Shown: one piece after another, positions 26,801 to 35,588 of the stretch
How the letters are laid out: the number at the start of each line of letters is the position of its first letter
How positions within the stretch are numbered: position 1 is the first letter of the stretch
NCBI GenBank assembly: GCA_038373865.1
Contig: JAXGGA010006493.1
Location: 1 to 64,000 of the forward strand
From: Uloborus plumipes
Lineage: Eukaryota; Arthropoda; Arachnida; Araneae; Uloboridae
Direction: 5' to 3'
Length of the DNA: 64,000 bases
Notes under the pieces: generated by a model
Told to the model about the DNA's origin: nothing
The model's database searches: none
The model's input: only the letters and a program-made list of their open reading frames with translations
Position numbers and translations under genes: made by a program

Positions 26801-28251
26801 TCTAGTCATTTTTTGCATTGGATATATTAAAAATCTTCATTTTTTTAAAAGCATTTTTAATGGCAAAATCTTTGCTGCATGAAATATTGAGAACTGAATT
26901 AAACATAAAAGCAAATAAATTCATATACATATTTTCTTAGCGTGAGCTAAATAAGTTGTACATAATATCAATGTTTTTTTAGGAGTCATCCAAAAAACCA
27001 GGAACAGAGGAAAATTGTAAAAATAGTCTCACAAATGTTGTAAAGGGAGAAGGAATTGAAGAATTGATTGAAATGGTTACTAAGCAGGTAATTTGTGTTT
27101 TACACTAAGTACAACTAAGTACAACATTTGTCTGGTACAATTAACAAAGACAGCTTGTACTTTTTTTTCTATAAATCAGTTTTAATTTCCAAATTTTGTA
27201 CACTGCTAGCAGTACTACATGAATTTTGATAAAACTAAGGACATTGAGTTTAAGGTTTATTATTTTACTGTATCATGTTTATTTCCATTCTGTAAAAATA
27301 AGTTTTCTCATACAGCAGTTATGTTTTCAATGAAATCACAACTTATTTTGTATCTTTTGGTTAGTTAAAATGAGATTTTTTTCAATTCATTCTGTACTAT
27401 ATGCAAGCAGCGTCACTACGGGGGGTGAGTGGGGGGGGGGTGTATTTACTCTGATAGAAGCATAACTGTGGGTGCCGGGTGACACCCCGTGAGGTGTGAC
27501 ACCAAAATGATTTTAAGAATTTATGAAAAATTTAGATACTACAATTCTGAATTTTTACCCAACATGTACAAAAACATTTAATAAATCGAAAACAGTTGCA
27601 CCATTTCAGGGGAATTGGGCCGGCAGACAACTTTCTGGAGAGGGGAGCAGGTAACACCCATAACTCATTAAAAAGTTGTAGAAAATATAAATGCCAAAAT
27701 CTTCATATATTTTAGGTTTTATTTAATTAAACACAGCGGCAACACTTTGGGTGAAAGTGTGGTAATACCCTTCTGTGGGGGTGGGATCCAAATGCATTTA
27801 AGAGTTTCTAAAAAATATTAAAACTGAATTAAAAGAAGTTCATCATGGTTTTTGGGTTTATGAAAAATATCAAAACTTCAGTTTTGAAAAATGTCCCCAA
27901 CATTTCAAAATACAGTTACTTTTGCAAATCTACTAGCATCATGGGGAACAGGGTTGAGCCGGGTGATACTCCACTGTAGTGTGACACTGAAATGATGACA
28001 CCATGAATTACCGCCCTAGGTGACATATATCCTTGCTAGCTACGCCACTGCAATATGGAAGTTATTTTTCTAACAATTCCTTTCTCTTGCAGGGTAATAA
28101 AGTTCGAGACCTGAAAACAAACAAAGCCAGTAAAGTCGAAATTGATAAAGAAGTTACCACCCTTTTGGAGTTAAAGAAACAGTTAGCACTTGCAAAAGGC
28201 GAAACTCCTGAGCAGCCTCAAGGAAAATCCAAATCCAAAAAGAAGCGATGA
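5758..28251 (+). CDS. MARS1: Methionyl-tRNA synthetase, cytosolic (14 visible coding exons, 5' part missing)
   Basis: Charges tRNA-Met with methionine using ATP; class Ia synthetase of the cytosol. Visible coding segments are 5758-5874, 5969-6172, 6272-6361, 8367-8553, 9902-10072, 12262-12475, 14117-14250, 15138-15217, 16903-17034, 17894-17998, 24855-25038, 25926-26009, 26983-27087 and 28093-28251. All junctions are GT-AG and phases agree, giving 1,966 nt: one base finishing a split codon, then 654 residues and TGA. In this visible protein the HIGH-type motif HLGN is at about 23-26, four CxxC pairs (132/135, 148/151, 161/164, 178/181) form the zinc-knuckle insertion, KFSKS at 336-340 is the KMSKS equivalent, and a WHEP domain fills about 591-640 before a Lys-rich tail. 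I match it by recognised similarity to animal MARS1. The N-terminal GST-like domain (roughly 250 residues in human) is absent from 1-5757, so the gene starts upstream. Introns are 94 bp to 6.9 kb and loaded with transposons. Confidence 0.97.
5969..6172 (+). CDS. MARS1: MARS exon, catalytic core ([14 protein letters not shown])
   Basis: Acceptor aattacag, donor gtatgt. The [14 protein letters not shown] stretch and [14 protein letters not shown] are near-identical to animal MARS. The first codon (Arg) and last codon (Glu) are split with the neighbouring exons. Confidence 0.95.
6272..6361 (+). CDS. MARS1: MARS exon, start of zinc-knuckle insertion
   Basis: Acceptor tttactttcag, donor gtaaat. 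Ends in YCEKCKR, whose CxxC is the first cysteine pair of the connective-peptide zinc knuckles. Followed by a 2 kb intron. Confidence 0.94.
8367..8553 (+). CDS. MARS1: MARS exon, zinc knuckles (three CxxC pairs)
   Basis: Acceptor tttcaaag, donor gtatga. Encodes [15 protein letters not shown], then [15 protein letters not shown] and CKLC, the remaining three cysteine pairs of the editing/anticodon-linker insertion. Ends in phase 0 after LFLNLPK. Confidence 0.95.
8766..8955. mobile_element. hAT-type MITE, TIR CAGTGGCGTACATAG, perfect 8 bp TSD
   Basis: 190 bp with ends CAGTGGCGTACATAG and CTATGTACGCTACTG, flanked on both sides by TAAGTAAC (8758-8765 and 8956-8963). The 8 bp duplication and CAG...CTG ends indicate hAT transposition. 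Lies in the MARS intron after exon 8367-8553. Confidence 0.88.
9902..10072 (+). CDS. MARS1: MARS exon, catalytic domain second half begins
   Basis: Acceptor ttatttacag, donor gtaaaa. Encodes [19 protein letters not shown] and [10 protein letters not shown], highly conserved in eukaryotic and archaeal MetRS. Phase 0 at both ends. Confidence 0.95.
10455..11103. mobile_element. 649 bp fold-back element, ends TATACAGGGTGTCCACTCC
   Basis: The two halves are near-perfect reverse complements of about 320 bp each (start tatacagggtgtccactcca, end its complement), meeting around 10775-10800 at a short unpaired centre near gatgacgtcat. No coding capacity. As RNA or single-stranded DNA it would form one very long hairpin. 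Confidence 0.88.
11195..11600 (-). pseudogene. Mariner transposase 3' fragment
   Basis: Minus-strand translation shows [11 protein letters not shown] (second catalytic Asp), [16 protein letters not shown] (third catalytic region), then RFQTDVELK and a clean C-terminus ending [13 protein letters not shown] and TAA, the standard mariner ending. A frame break lies between the third motif and HLEARSWGQ. The third catalytic residue reads Glu (SEF) where mariner has Asp (SDF/SDY). The N-terminal half is absent. Confidence 0.8.
12262..12475 (+). CDS. MARS1: MARS exon, [16 protein letters not shown] block
   Basis: Acceptor cttttag, donor gtaatt. Encodes the methionine-pocket segment [20 protein letters not shown] and [11 protein letters not shown]. 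Ends with the first base of the Glu codon completed at 14117. Confidence 0.95.
14117..14250 (+). CDS. MARS1: MARS exon with KMSKS-type loop (KFSKS)
   Basis: Acceptor ttatttag, donor gtaagt. [20 protein letters not shown] carries the mobile KMSKS-equivalent loop that stabilises the adenylate transition state; [11 protein letters not shown] follows. Confidence 0.96.
15138..15217 (+). CDS. MARS1: MARS exon, anticodon-binding domain start
   Basis: Acceptor ctcatag, donor gtaatg. Encodes [20 protein letters not shown] and LGNFINR, the helix leading into the alpha-helical anticodon-binding domain. Confidence 0.95.
15704..15775. mobile_element. Truncated copy of the same hAT MITE
   Basis: Starts CAGTAGCATACATAGACTAA and runs into a C tract like the other copies, but no right end is seen. 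Confidence 0.5.
16301..16508. mobile_element. CTGTC-ended MITE, short subfamily, copy 1
   Basis: About 208 bp between TA dinucleotides, ends CTGTCTGTTTGCG and a degraded inverse (agatag). Aligns end to end with 30418-30625, sharing a gatgccttcagcttttgtt core and an (a)ttggcgcgtgcg motif near the right side. Confidence 0.75.
16903..17034 (+). CDS. MARS1: MARS exon, anticodon-binding domain
   Basis: Acceptor tatttcag, donor gtttcg (an unusual but GT donor). Encodes [18 protein letters not shown] followed by a helical stretch. Both boundary codons are arginines split between exons. Confidence 0.93.
17894..17998 (+). CDS. MARS1: MARS exon, anticodon-binding domain
   Basis: Acceptor tttaaag, donor gtaagt. 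Encodes [20 protein letters not shown] and NKPWELVKG, matching the RDALRSILTISRHGNQYIQ region of human MARS1. The 6.9 kb intron that follows is the largest visible in the gene. Confidence 0.95.
18000..20256. other. Intronic DNA with no recognised gene
   Basis: First part of the 6.9 kb MARS intron. It holds homopolymer tracts (C runs near 18542 and 19748, G run near 19060) and old unclassified repeats; no coding or RNA feature could be supported. Confidence 0.4.
20257..20566. mobile_element. MITE, TIR TAAGGCAGGGATTC
   Basis: About 310 bp from ttaaggcagggattcaagtg to its inverse cttgaattcctgcctta. It is followed directly by an inverted partner copy. TTA-like sequence at both edges makes a PIF/Harbinger-type 3 bp duplication possible, but the edges are ambiguous. 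Confidence 0.75.
20567..20786. mobile_element. Inverted, truncated partner of the preceding MITE
   Basis: Reverse complement of the left and central part of 20257-20566, ending cttgaatccctgcctaag. Together the two copies make a ~530 bp composite with three family termini instead of four. Confidence 0.75.
22005..22270 (+). pseudogene. THAP zinc-finger fragment
   Basis: One frame from 22005 reads [13 protein letters not shown] then [15 protein letters not shown], the CxxC and F.FP parts of a THAP domain, and stops at about 22132. A further segment from 22169 reads [20 protein letters not shown] then QGAICTKLF, matching the DF..ECF...RRL..GAVPTLF end of THAP. The tryptophan and CxxH parts between are lost or in an intron. 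THAP domains bind the ends of P-type transposons. Confidence 0.6.
23112..23294. mobile_element. Second copy of the CAGTRRCGTACATAG hAT MITE
   Basis: 183 bp, ends CAGTAACGTACATAG and CTATGTACTCTACTG, flanked by TTTCTCAG and TTTCTCTG (7 of 8 match). Same internal C-rich tracts as the copy at 8766. It is inserted within the THAP-type transposon remnant, so it is younger than that element. Confidence 0.82.
24855..25038 (+). CDS. MARS1: MARS exon, end of anticodon-binding domain
   Basis: Acceptor tttttcag, donor gtaatt. Encodes [16 protein letters not shown], then EPYMP and LPSGHKIGK, as in human AGTVTGLAVN and LPAGHQIG. Confidence 0.95.
25926..26009 (+). CDS. MARS1: MARS exon, linker after anticodon domain
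   Basis: Acceptor tttttcag, donor gtatgc. [20 protein letters not shown] corresponds to the SPLFQKLE linker of the family. Phase 0 at both ends. Confidence 0.93.
26272..26423 (-). repeat. Direct repeat copy A carrying a hammerhead ribozyme
   Basis: 152 bp unit starting gggtataaagcagtgagtaa and ending gagttggaggc, repeated with about 95 percent identity at 26550-26701. Copies start 278 bp apart with 126 bp of unrelated spacer. This is the layout of the terminal repeats of Penelope-like elements or of small retrozyme-like elements. Confidence 0.85.
26346..26400 (-). ncRNA. Hammerhead ribozyme (type I), copy A
   Basis: On the minus strand: ATTCCATG (stem I), CTGATGA (core), stem II GGGC-loop-GCCT, GAAA (core), CTGCA-GTC, then CATTGATCGGAAT (stem I return). 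Every invariant core position is present. Stem III ACTGCAGT is a short palindrome, so activity is expected mainly as a dimer or tandem. Stem I has 3 bp, a 5-base bulge, then 5 bp. Expected cleavage is after GTC, between minus-strand bases 26359 and 26358. It is antisense to MARS, so it would not cut the MARS pre-mRNA. Confidence 0.85.
26550..26701 (-). repeat. Direct repeat copy B carrying a hammerhead ribozyme
   Basis: Second copy of the 152 bp unit at 26272. No Penelope reverse transcriptase or GIY-YIG coding sequence is present nearby, so this is a non-autonomous or remnant unit. Confidence 0.85.
26624..26678 (-). ncRNA. Hammerhead ribozyme (type I), copy B
   Basis: Same core as copy A, with stem II fully Watson-Crick (GGGC / GCCC) and stem I beginning with a 6 bp run (TCCATG / CATGGA). 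Expected cleavage between minus-strand bases 26637 and 26636, exactly 278 bases from copy A, so double cleavage would free a 278-nt RNA. Confidence 0.85.
26983..27087 (+). CDS. MARS1: MARS exon, linker into WHEP domain
   Basis: Acceptor tttttttag, donor gtaatt. A polar, poorly conserved linker ends in [10 protein letters not shown], the first helix of the WHEP domain. Confidence 0.92.
27407..28051. mobile_element. hAT-like repeat ending CTAGCTACGCCACTG
   Basis: Right end ctagctacgccactg is a common hAT MITE terminus; the left end (cagcgtcactacggggg) is only loosely its inverse. Internal gtgacacc and acccgg motifs recur three times. No matching 8 bp duplication found. It stops about 40 bp before the last MARS acceptor. 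Confidence 0.5.
28093..28251 (+). CDS. MARS1: MARS terminal coding exon, WHEP domain and stop
   Basis: Acceptor ctcttgcag. [20 protein letters not shown] and [11 protein letters not shown] complete the WHEP RNA-binding helix-turn-helix; a Lys-rich tail ends in TGA. A transposon end lies about 40 bp upstream of the acceptor. Confidence 0.96.
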   Translation, partial: GNKVRDLKTNKASKVEIDKEVTTLLELKKQLALAKGETPEQPQGKSKSKKKR

Positions 28252-28285
28252 TAGTAATTGTACTATTTATTTATTTATTTAACTA

Positions 28286-28291
28286 AATAAA
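28286..28291 (+). terminator. MARS1: MARS polyadenylation signal AATAAA
   Basis: AATAAA lies 35 bases after the TGA stop and is the first canonical signal on this strand, so the 3' UTR is probably short. Confidence 0.7.
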
Positions 28292-28845
28292 ATGTTTTAC
28301 AACATATAAAACCAAATTTTTGTCACTTATTTGACTGAACTGGTTTCACTAAATTTAGAAACCAGAGTATTATTTAGAAAAAGGGACTATATTACAGAAG
28401 ATGCTGTTTGAGGAGTTTCATGGGAATTATATAGGTAAGGAATGCTGCTGAAAATAAATGCAGTAACGATCTGAAATTTTAGAATATTTTGAGCAGCTGT
28501 AGCTGGTTTTTTATCATTTGGTAACTGTTACAAGCGTATTGAAGATGCATTAGTGACATAAGGTGTGCATTGGGACCATTTAAAAGGTTTGCTACAACCA
28601 GGTAAATGAAGGGTCAGGGGGAAAAACCACGGTAGTTACATTTGATTCATTTTGAAAAAAACGAAATTTAAACTTTACGAACTCATAAACTTCCCCAGTA
28701 TACTTGTTCTAAAGTGACAATAATACATGGACTTCAGTGTTTTTCCACGAATATTGCATATACTAAACGAAATTACACTTATTTTTCTAACAGGTGGTAG
28801 CATCCAGAGGCAGACTGGCCGTAGAGGCCACCTGCCCGCGGGCAG

Positions 28846-29960
28846 GTGCGCCCTCTGGCCTGTGCGCCCTTGCGCCCTCAAAACGTGTGCGCCTTCGTTT
28901 TTTTCTTTTTTTTTTTTTTTTAATTTTAAAGGTTTGAAAGCAACTCTTAACAGTTTGAACAGTAACCCCCTCCCCCCACTCACACTGCCAGTGCGCCTTC
29001 ATCTTTAGTAAATTACTTATTTTTTAATTTTTTTCCGTTTGGAACATGTAAAAAGTAGTCAATAAGCGTTATCAGAAGGCGGTTCTTATTGTATCCCAGA
29101 AGTGATAGGTGATCTTTGAGGGGGATCCCATCCAAAGTTAGCGCCCTCTGGGCTGTGCGTCCTTGCGCCGTGAACAAAGCCCCCCCCCCCCTTTTTTTTT
29201 TAATCTTTAGGTTCGAAGCACTGAAAGCAATCTAAAAGATTGAAGAAAATGTTTATACTCAATAATGTACCTTTTATACTTAACTTTTATTTATTGCATC
29301 ACAGACATGATAAGTTGTCGGAAAGGGGCATCTTTGCCAAAAAAAAAAGGACAGCGCCTTCCAGGTTGTACGCCCTTGCGCCCTCGAACCTGTGCGCCTT
29401 CGTTTTTTTCCGCCTTACTTTCGGAGGGTATGAAACAAGGCAGTCCAGTCGGAGGAGGGGAGGTCTTAATCCAGAGTGAGCGCCCCACGGCCTATGTATC
29501 ATTACACCCTCAAATCTAATTGACTTGGGTGTCCTCCCCCCCCCCCCTTCTTTTAATTTGAAGCGAATGAAAGTCTATAAAAGTTTGCTGCAGGAGATTA
29601 TAATTAATAATGTGCTATAATTCACTTTAATTCATTGCCCCCCACCCGCCCCCAGAGGTGATAGGTAGTCTGGAAGGAGGACCTTTAACCAAAAATAAAA
29701 CATCTTCCTCTGGGCTATGCGTCTTTGCTCCTTTGTTTTTTTTTTTTTTTTTTTTTTTTTTTTGTGTGTTTTTTTTTTGTGTTTTTTTTTTTGTTTTTTT
29801 TTTTACTCGAAGCGCAAGAAGTACTTAATAAAAGTTTCAGAACAAGGTTGAAATGAATAGCGTAAAAAATAAACTTTGAATTCATAGCACCTCAAAAGGG
29901 ATATGTAGTATGGTCTTAAACCAAACTGAGCGCTCTTATTTTTGTGCGTTTTCCTCTCTT
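28846..29960. repeat. Diverged tandem units with GCGCCCTCTGGsCTrTGCG motif
   Basis: Five to six copies of a gcgccctctgg / ctgtgcgcccttgcgccctc block, each followed by a T-rich tract and a gaagc..aa segment, at about 28846, 29141, 29355, 29480, 29702 and 29925. Spacing varies from 120 to 295 bp. Forms the left subterminal region of the 5.9 kb hAT-type element; a related gcgccct motif is near its right end (34640-34670). Confidence 0.65.
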
Positions 29961-30417
29961 TTGTGTGTGTGTGTCAAGTCAAAGTGTCAATCTACCTTGA
30001 CTGAGGTTACGAATTCATGTGTGGTGATGTTGGTTAGAGAAATCGGTTGTCAAAAGATTCTTCAGACAGGTATTTTTATGATGTCAGAAAGCTGCATGAG
30101 TAAGTAATTGAATTGTATTGCACTGAAAAACGTGTACTACTGACAAAAATGTTTAGTTTTGCCTAAAATAAAATCAAATAAGGATTTACTGAATATTGTG
30201 TTAGTTGATTGACTGGCTCCTTCCTATTTTCATGAGCATTTTAATAGTAAGCAGATCATCAAAACAGCAGTAAGTAAGTAAAAATACAGCAGATAATACC
30301 CTTAAACCGCTGAATCTATATATCCGCACCATAATTCTTTATAAATAGCACAACTTTTCGAAGGTAAACAATAACTAGAAAAAAACAATTTCTGTATCTT
30401 AAGCACACCAACTAATA

Positions 30418-30625
30418 CTGTCTGTTCGCGTATTGTGCGCCTGGCAGTCACGAACACTTCCATTTGAAAAAGGGGAGATATATTTAGGATGCACACTTCC
30501 CGATGCCTTCAGCTTTTGTTCGCTTGCTACTTCCTCGTTGCATTTCCCCTCTATTTCAAGAGAGTCAGAAGAGAATTGGCGCGTGCGTAGATTCGACGGA
30601 AGTCTCGCGAAAAATTTTTAGACAG
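30418..30625. mobile_element. CTGTC-ended MITE, short subfamily, copy 2
   Basis: 208 bp, TA-CTGTCTGTTCGCG ... AGACAG-TA. Inserted inside the 5.9 kb hAT-type element. Not recognised from any named family. Confidence 0.78.
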
Positions 30626-30716
30626 TATGTAACCATTTAGTGCAGGATGAAGCTCTGTTATGAAGCCCATTTATTTGTGAATAATGGTCAAAAATTGTAT
30701 TTTATTTAAATCTATG

Positions 30717-32930
30717 TGGGTGATTCCCTGTAAACTCGTCATTTTTTACACGAAATCTGTCCGGGCACGGTTTTTTTGAAATGTTCGTATGGTTATAATA
30801 CTATTGCTCAGAAAATGAATCTATTACTTTGGTTTGAAAGAGGGCCAATTGAAGTTTTTCTGATAAATCATGATAGGGGATAAGTCCACCGCCTAGTATA
30901 ACTAGGTAGGGGACTGCGTTTTTGCTCTTTGTTGCGTAATATCTGCAAAACTATTGGAACATAATTAGTTACGAGACTACCTATAAATTTAGGCACAAAT
31001 AGTGGACATAATAACTAATATGTTTTATAATTTAATTGACATTAATAAAATCACTTCCCAGAGGACTGTTTTCGCAACGACCCTGATGCATACTTTCATC
31101 ACAAATGTGGCTCTCAAACTAAGCAAAGTAGCGTTTCAACGCACCGTTCTCGGCGATTTCGGCAAATTCGCAGTGATTACCGTAAAATGGGGTGAATCGG
31201 AACACTTTTCAGCTTTGATTGTAAAAAAAGCAGTTAAAAGATTTTTTTTTAATTTGATTTTTTGGGTAAAAACTTCGGTCTTGCTTTACTTTTGATATTC
31301 CAAGCAAAGACAAAACATTTCGAACAGTTATTATTAAAATATATAGGAAATTATGGGTGTTCCGAATCACCCCGCTGATAGGGGTCAATCGGAACACCTG
31401 TTAAAATTTTTAGTTTTTTCAATTTAACCTGTAATAGGTCTCACAAACATGAGGAATACTGATGGGGGAGAATAAGAACAGATAATTACCGTCAAATAAA
31501 TGTATAATTTCAATATCAGTAAACGTTTATAATTTGTCAAAATTCAAAATAATTTTGAACTTATGAAAAATGAAAATTAATTTTAAGAAATGTTTTTGAA
31601 TTGAAATACAAAGCTTTAACATGAATTGAAGTCACTCATGTCGTCCACAAATAAGTACTAGTCCTTAAAACTAGCAATTGTGACTTGGTTTAAATTTTTT
31701 CAGAACATCTCCTGGGATGAACTCTGCCTTTTCTTCAGTTTTTTGAAATCTCTGGGTTTCAGGGATTGTCCTGAAAGATTTTTCCGCTTATTCATCACTG
31801 TCTGTGTGCTGGATTTTTACTACATAAAGTCTATGTGACTTTCCCCCTCGTACTTTAAGTAAAAAGAAGTCTCCTGGAGAAAAAATCGTTTGAAATCTGC
31901 AACTTTTTATCATTCTAAGATCTAGTTGCTCATGAGAAGGAATAAACAGTAATAAATCCTTGTCCTTGTCTTGATTAGAAGAATTGGGGTTAGAATCTTG
32001 ATTTTTAAACAGTTTCCTTCAAATAAGTTTGAATTGGAACAACAGAACTAAGTGTTCCGATTCAACCCGCAAATTTTTTTCCAATGGTATTTTTCAGAAT
32101 TCTTCATTTTTATGACATAATTTATAAAAAATGTAAATTCTAATGTGGTATTCTGTTGTTCAGATACACGTATAGTTGAAACATACCACTCTTAGCTTTC
32201 AAATATAAGAAGGTTTGTTCTTGCATATGAAGTTTTGCAGTCTATGAAAATGTGATGTTTTCTAGTATTCCACGTGCAGCCCTCCCTAGAAGATAGTAGC
32301 GTTGGCAGATTGACAACATTGATTTTTTCCTACTTCCTATAATCTTACCTTTCTAAAAAAAAATTCATGGCGAAAAATACCCAATAGTTCATTTATGAAG
32401 AATTTATTTGTACGGTCCGGAAGTTTTGTTCCGATTGACCCCGCTGTTCCTATACACCCCATTTTACGGTACTTTAAACTTCATGCAAAAAAGAATTTGC
32501 AAAACTTATAGATTTTTCGTATTACAGCTTTGAATTTGTTGCAGGGGACTGTTTGAAAAAACTCCGGACAGAATTTACATGACAATTTTAAGTTTTAGAA
32601 ATGCATAATTATACATTATTTCATAAGAAAAATATAGCTTCATTATTCTATTTTTAGATATTAATTGCCAAATTTATGTAGTGTTAATAGGTTTTTTGAA
32701 ATACCATCTTTAACAGTTAGGCTATGGGATTGGGACAGCCAGGGGACTGTGTTTTTGGCGCTTAGATAATTTCTAGAAAAAAAATTAAATTGTTATCACT
32801 ACAAATACAATTGGGCCACAGAGTATTAATGCTTTACTTGTATTAAGAGCGATAATTCCTTTATTACACTTTATTATTTTTAGAATAATCAGTCCGGACA
32901 GCCAATTACCAGTTTACAGAGAATCGCCCA
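30717..32930. mobile_element. Element with TIR TGGGTGATTCCCTGTAAACT, split by an insertion
   Basis: Left TGGGTGATTCCCTGTAAACT and right inverse TGGGCGATTCTCTGTAAACT; tgtccgg motifs follow both ends. It encloses the 31180-32469 element and itself lies in the 5.9 kb hAT-type element. No coding sequence assigned. Confidence 0.7.
31180..32469 (-). mobile_element. TA-flanked DNA transposon remnant, TIR CCGTAAAATGGGGTG
   Basis: 1,290 bp between TA dinucleotides, ends CCGTAAAATGGGGTGAATCG and inverse CCGTAAAATGGGGTGTATAG. The phrase gttccgattgaccccgc and variants recur inside (31385, 32055, 32430). Minus-strand fragment around 31700-31930 reads SPGDFFLLKVRGGKSHRLYV then FIPGDV, which I judge to be the tail of a pogo/Tigger-related transposase; this assignment is weak. 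Confidence 0.65.
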
Positions 32931-33719
32931 TATACGTGTTCCATGGTGTGCATCATAACGATCTTTTATTGTTTTACAAGATCGGTTTTAACACAATGAG
33001 GAGGGCTCGCAAATTATGAAAATTATTTTTTTTTTTTTCAAACTTCCGAATTCACATGACTTATCTGACTAATGAGAGACAAGTTTGAAAAGTACTAGCA
33101 ATGGTTTTGGAGGGTTTAACTCATAGCAGTTTGGTCAGATTCTTAATTTGTTTAAGAATACAGAATTTTTAAAAGCGTTTGAGACAGAAATCACAAATGA
33201 GTAATGCAATTTTTGCTAAGCACTAGAGGAAAAAGAAAATGTAGCTAAAGAAGTAACTTTAATTTTTTAATGAAAATAAACGCGTTTAAAATAGTGCGAG
33301 ATGTATTACTGTGAACAGAAAGTTTTATTTATTGGTGTATTATTTTAAAATATTTCATCTTTTTAGCCTTAAATCAATTTAATAAAGATGATTTTATCTA
33401 GATTTTGCTTTTATTATTATTTACGCTTTATTGGAGACCGTGCATGAGATTAAGTAAAAAATTGCCGTAAAACATTTCAGAATGTAACACGCTCGTAAAA
33501 ATATAACTTTCGTTGAGAAATGAGAGGAATAAACATCGTCATTTTTTTTACTATCTGTTTTCTCAGGCATTGCACGGTCTACCCTGAAAATAAAAGTTTT
33601 GCCAAAAGACGCATGTTCACCAATCAAGCTTAAATAAGAAAAAATTGTGTACAATTTCACGCCAAAGTGAAGGAATAGCTATTTCAAAATTTAAATTGAG
33701 ACCTTATCGGATTTTTTAA

Positions 33720-33942
33720 ACCCATTAATGCCTAACTTTTTTTTTTTCAAAGATATTTTGGAGACTGGTTACACGGCTACAGAACACACTTTACAATGGT
33801 TATGTGCTGCAATGTGTTAATAATGAATTGAAATAATACCAAAGTAATAACTGAACACTATTACTTGGTTGAAATGTTCATTTTTGGTCAATTCAGACAC
33901 TTTTTGGACCGTCCCTAAAAAAGGACGCTAGGCATTAATGAG
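33720..33942. mobile_element. TTAA-flanked MITE, ends CATTAATGCCTA
   Basis: 223 bp between TTAA sites (33716-33719, 33943-33946) with inverted ends ACCCATTAATGCCTAAC and CTCATTAATGCCTAGC. TTAA duplication points to piggyBac-type mobilisation. Inside the 5.9 kb hAT-type element. Confidence 0.7.
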
Positions 33943-34284
33943 TTAAACACACCTATCTCCCCCTCCATATGAAATTTCTGAGTATTGAAAACACTTTGTC
34001 ACAAATTTGGTAAAGATCCGACGGAAACTTATTGTTGTTATTTCCCCAATATAATCCTACGAAACTGGCTAACCAGGCAGTATGACTAAAAATTTAAATT
34101 AGACCTCTTTGGATTTTTTTTTTTTTTTTCTAGTTCCGATGTTTCGAAAATCTTCAATGTGAATTTCTGAGCAGCTAAGGACTTTAGTACGAAATTTGGT
34201 AAATATCCGGCTCAAACTGTGGATTTGTATAAAAAGTATACTCACCCACACCCATTTATTATGCAGGTTTACCTTATAATTTAA

Positions 34285-34345
34285 CTATGGTATACTCCCA
34301 ATTATCCGCGCAATTGGGTGGCACAGGTATCGCGGATAACAAGAA
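34285..34345. repeat. Pogo/Tigger-type end fragment (ATTATCCGCG)
   Basis: tatactcccaattatccgcg with a nearby inverse cgcggataac. A related phrase, tactcccgattatccac, starts at 63556. Only ends are preserved. Confidence 0.4.
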
Positions 34346-35379
34346 AAGGCTAAAAATAAGAGATAAAACGAAGATAAAAATTGTGTTTTGCTTAAAATTA
34401 ATCGTATTGTGTATAAAAAGTTTTACAAACAATGAAGATAGGAACAGGATTACACATTTGTGTTGTAAGTTCTGAAGCACATACAATCTATAAAGGAATA
34501 GTAGTTCCACAAAGCACTCTTCTGTAACATATATTATACCGAACTTCATTTTGCTGCAAAAAAAGAGAAGAGACCCTTGCGGATAATTGCCGCAGAAAAT
34601 GTGTGTGTGGGGGGGGGGAGGGGTGCTATTTTGAAGTGCGCCCTTTGGAGGTTTGGGTTAGCGCCCTCATGGGGGAGCCAGTCCGCCCCTGGTAGCATCA
34701 GTTTAAATTCAACAAAAAGTGGACTACCGTGGTTTTCCCCCTGACCCTTCAAATGTTACAGCCTGTTTTCAATATAGCAGGGTTTGACTGCCAAACATAA
34801 AAATACTTATTGTGACAATTATAGGAGTATTTTGGAAGAAAAATTTTTTATTAAATATTTGGTACTGAAGTGTTTGTTCTTGACGTATCTTATAGTCATA
34901 CTATCAGCCTTCAATATAAACTGTTTCAAAAAAAAAAAAAACTATATAACCTAATACATTTATCTCTTGAGAGGAGAAAATTAGATTTATGACTGACATA
35001 TTTTGAGCTATTTTGATGAAGTGCAGTATTTAATACTTTCATTCTTAAATAATCAACAAATTTTAGGAAAATTATTTATTGAAACTATAAAGTTTTTTCA
35101 CAAAAGTATGCGATGAATTGACTATAAATATAGACACCCTCTGTAAAAACATTCTACAGGTTACTGGATGCTCATTGGAGCATGCTTTTATATTTTGAGA
35201 ATCAGTAGAGAGAGAGAAACTGAATTAATGAACAGTTTATGCATATTTGAGTGATTTCTACCATTTTTCGGTTTTAATTTTTTTTTATTTTTTTTTTTTG
35301 ATTTTCCAACTAAGGTAATTTTATGCCAATGAAACAAATAAAAAGTTTTTTTTTTTTTAATTTACTCATAATATGGCAG

Positions 35380-35470
35380 TTTTGATTTGATTGAAGCCCT
35401 TTCTTCAATGCAGAAAGTTCAGCCGGGTATTATGGAATTGCTCACGAGCAACATGAAAGACTTTTCGGAA
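35380..35470 (+). CDS. Candidate internal exon of an unidentified gene
   Basis: Between atatggcag and gtacgtac lies an open segment encoding about 30 residues (FDLIEALSSMQKVQPGIMEL, then LTSNMKDFSE) with a coding-like composition unlike the AT-rich surroundings. I do not recognise the family. If spliced straight to the acceptor at 38038 it would add only RKR and stop. An additional exon between would be needed to use the longer open frame there. No upstream exon was found; the 28.6-34.8 kb nest of transposons sits just before it. Confidence 0.4.
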
Positions 35471-35588
35471 GTACGTACATACAGATACTTATTAATAATT
35501 AGTTTTTGTGCAAACATGTATTTATTTATAAGTCATCATTTAGATATATGCCTCTTTTTAGGCAAATTAACGACTCTCTAGCCTTTAA

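Larger units (their letters stand above)
28805..34691. mobile_element. 5.9 kb hAT-type element with perfect 8 bp TSD GTAGCATC
   Basis: Left end CAGAGGCAGACTGGC, right end inverse CAGGGGCGGACTGGC, flanked by GTAGCATC at 28797-28804 and 34692-34699. TIR and duplication length are typical of hAT. No hAT transposase is recognisable; the interior is repeats and later insertions, so it is a non-autonomous carrier or a heavily decayed copy. Confidence 0.88.
28607..34751. mobile_element. Outer MITE, TIR TGAAGGGTCAGGGGGAAAA, split by insertions
   Basis: Left end TGAAGGGTCAGGGGGAAAA then CCACGGTAGT (28607-28636); right end is its inverse (34723-34751) with one A fewer. Removing the inner hAT element leaves about 250 bp, the size of a simple MITE. 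Target duplication unclear. Confidence 0.7.

Noticed and set aside
28675..29519. Several open frames of 65-100 codons
   Set aside because: They lie in the GCGCCCTC tandem repeats and poly-T tracts of the hAT-type element and have no conserved motif.
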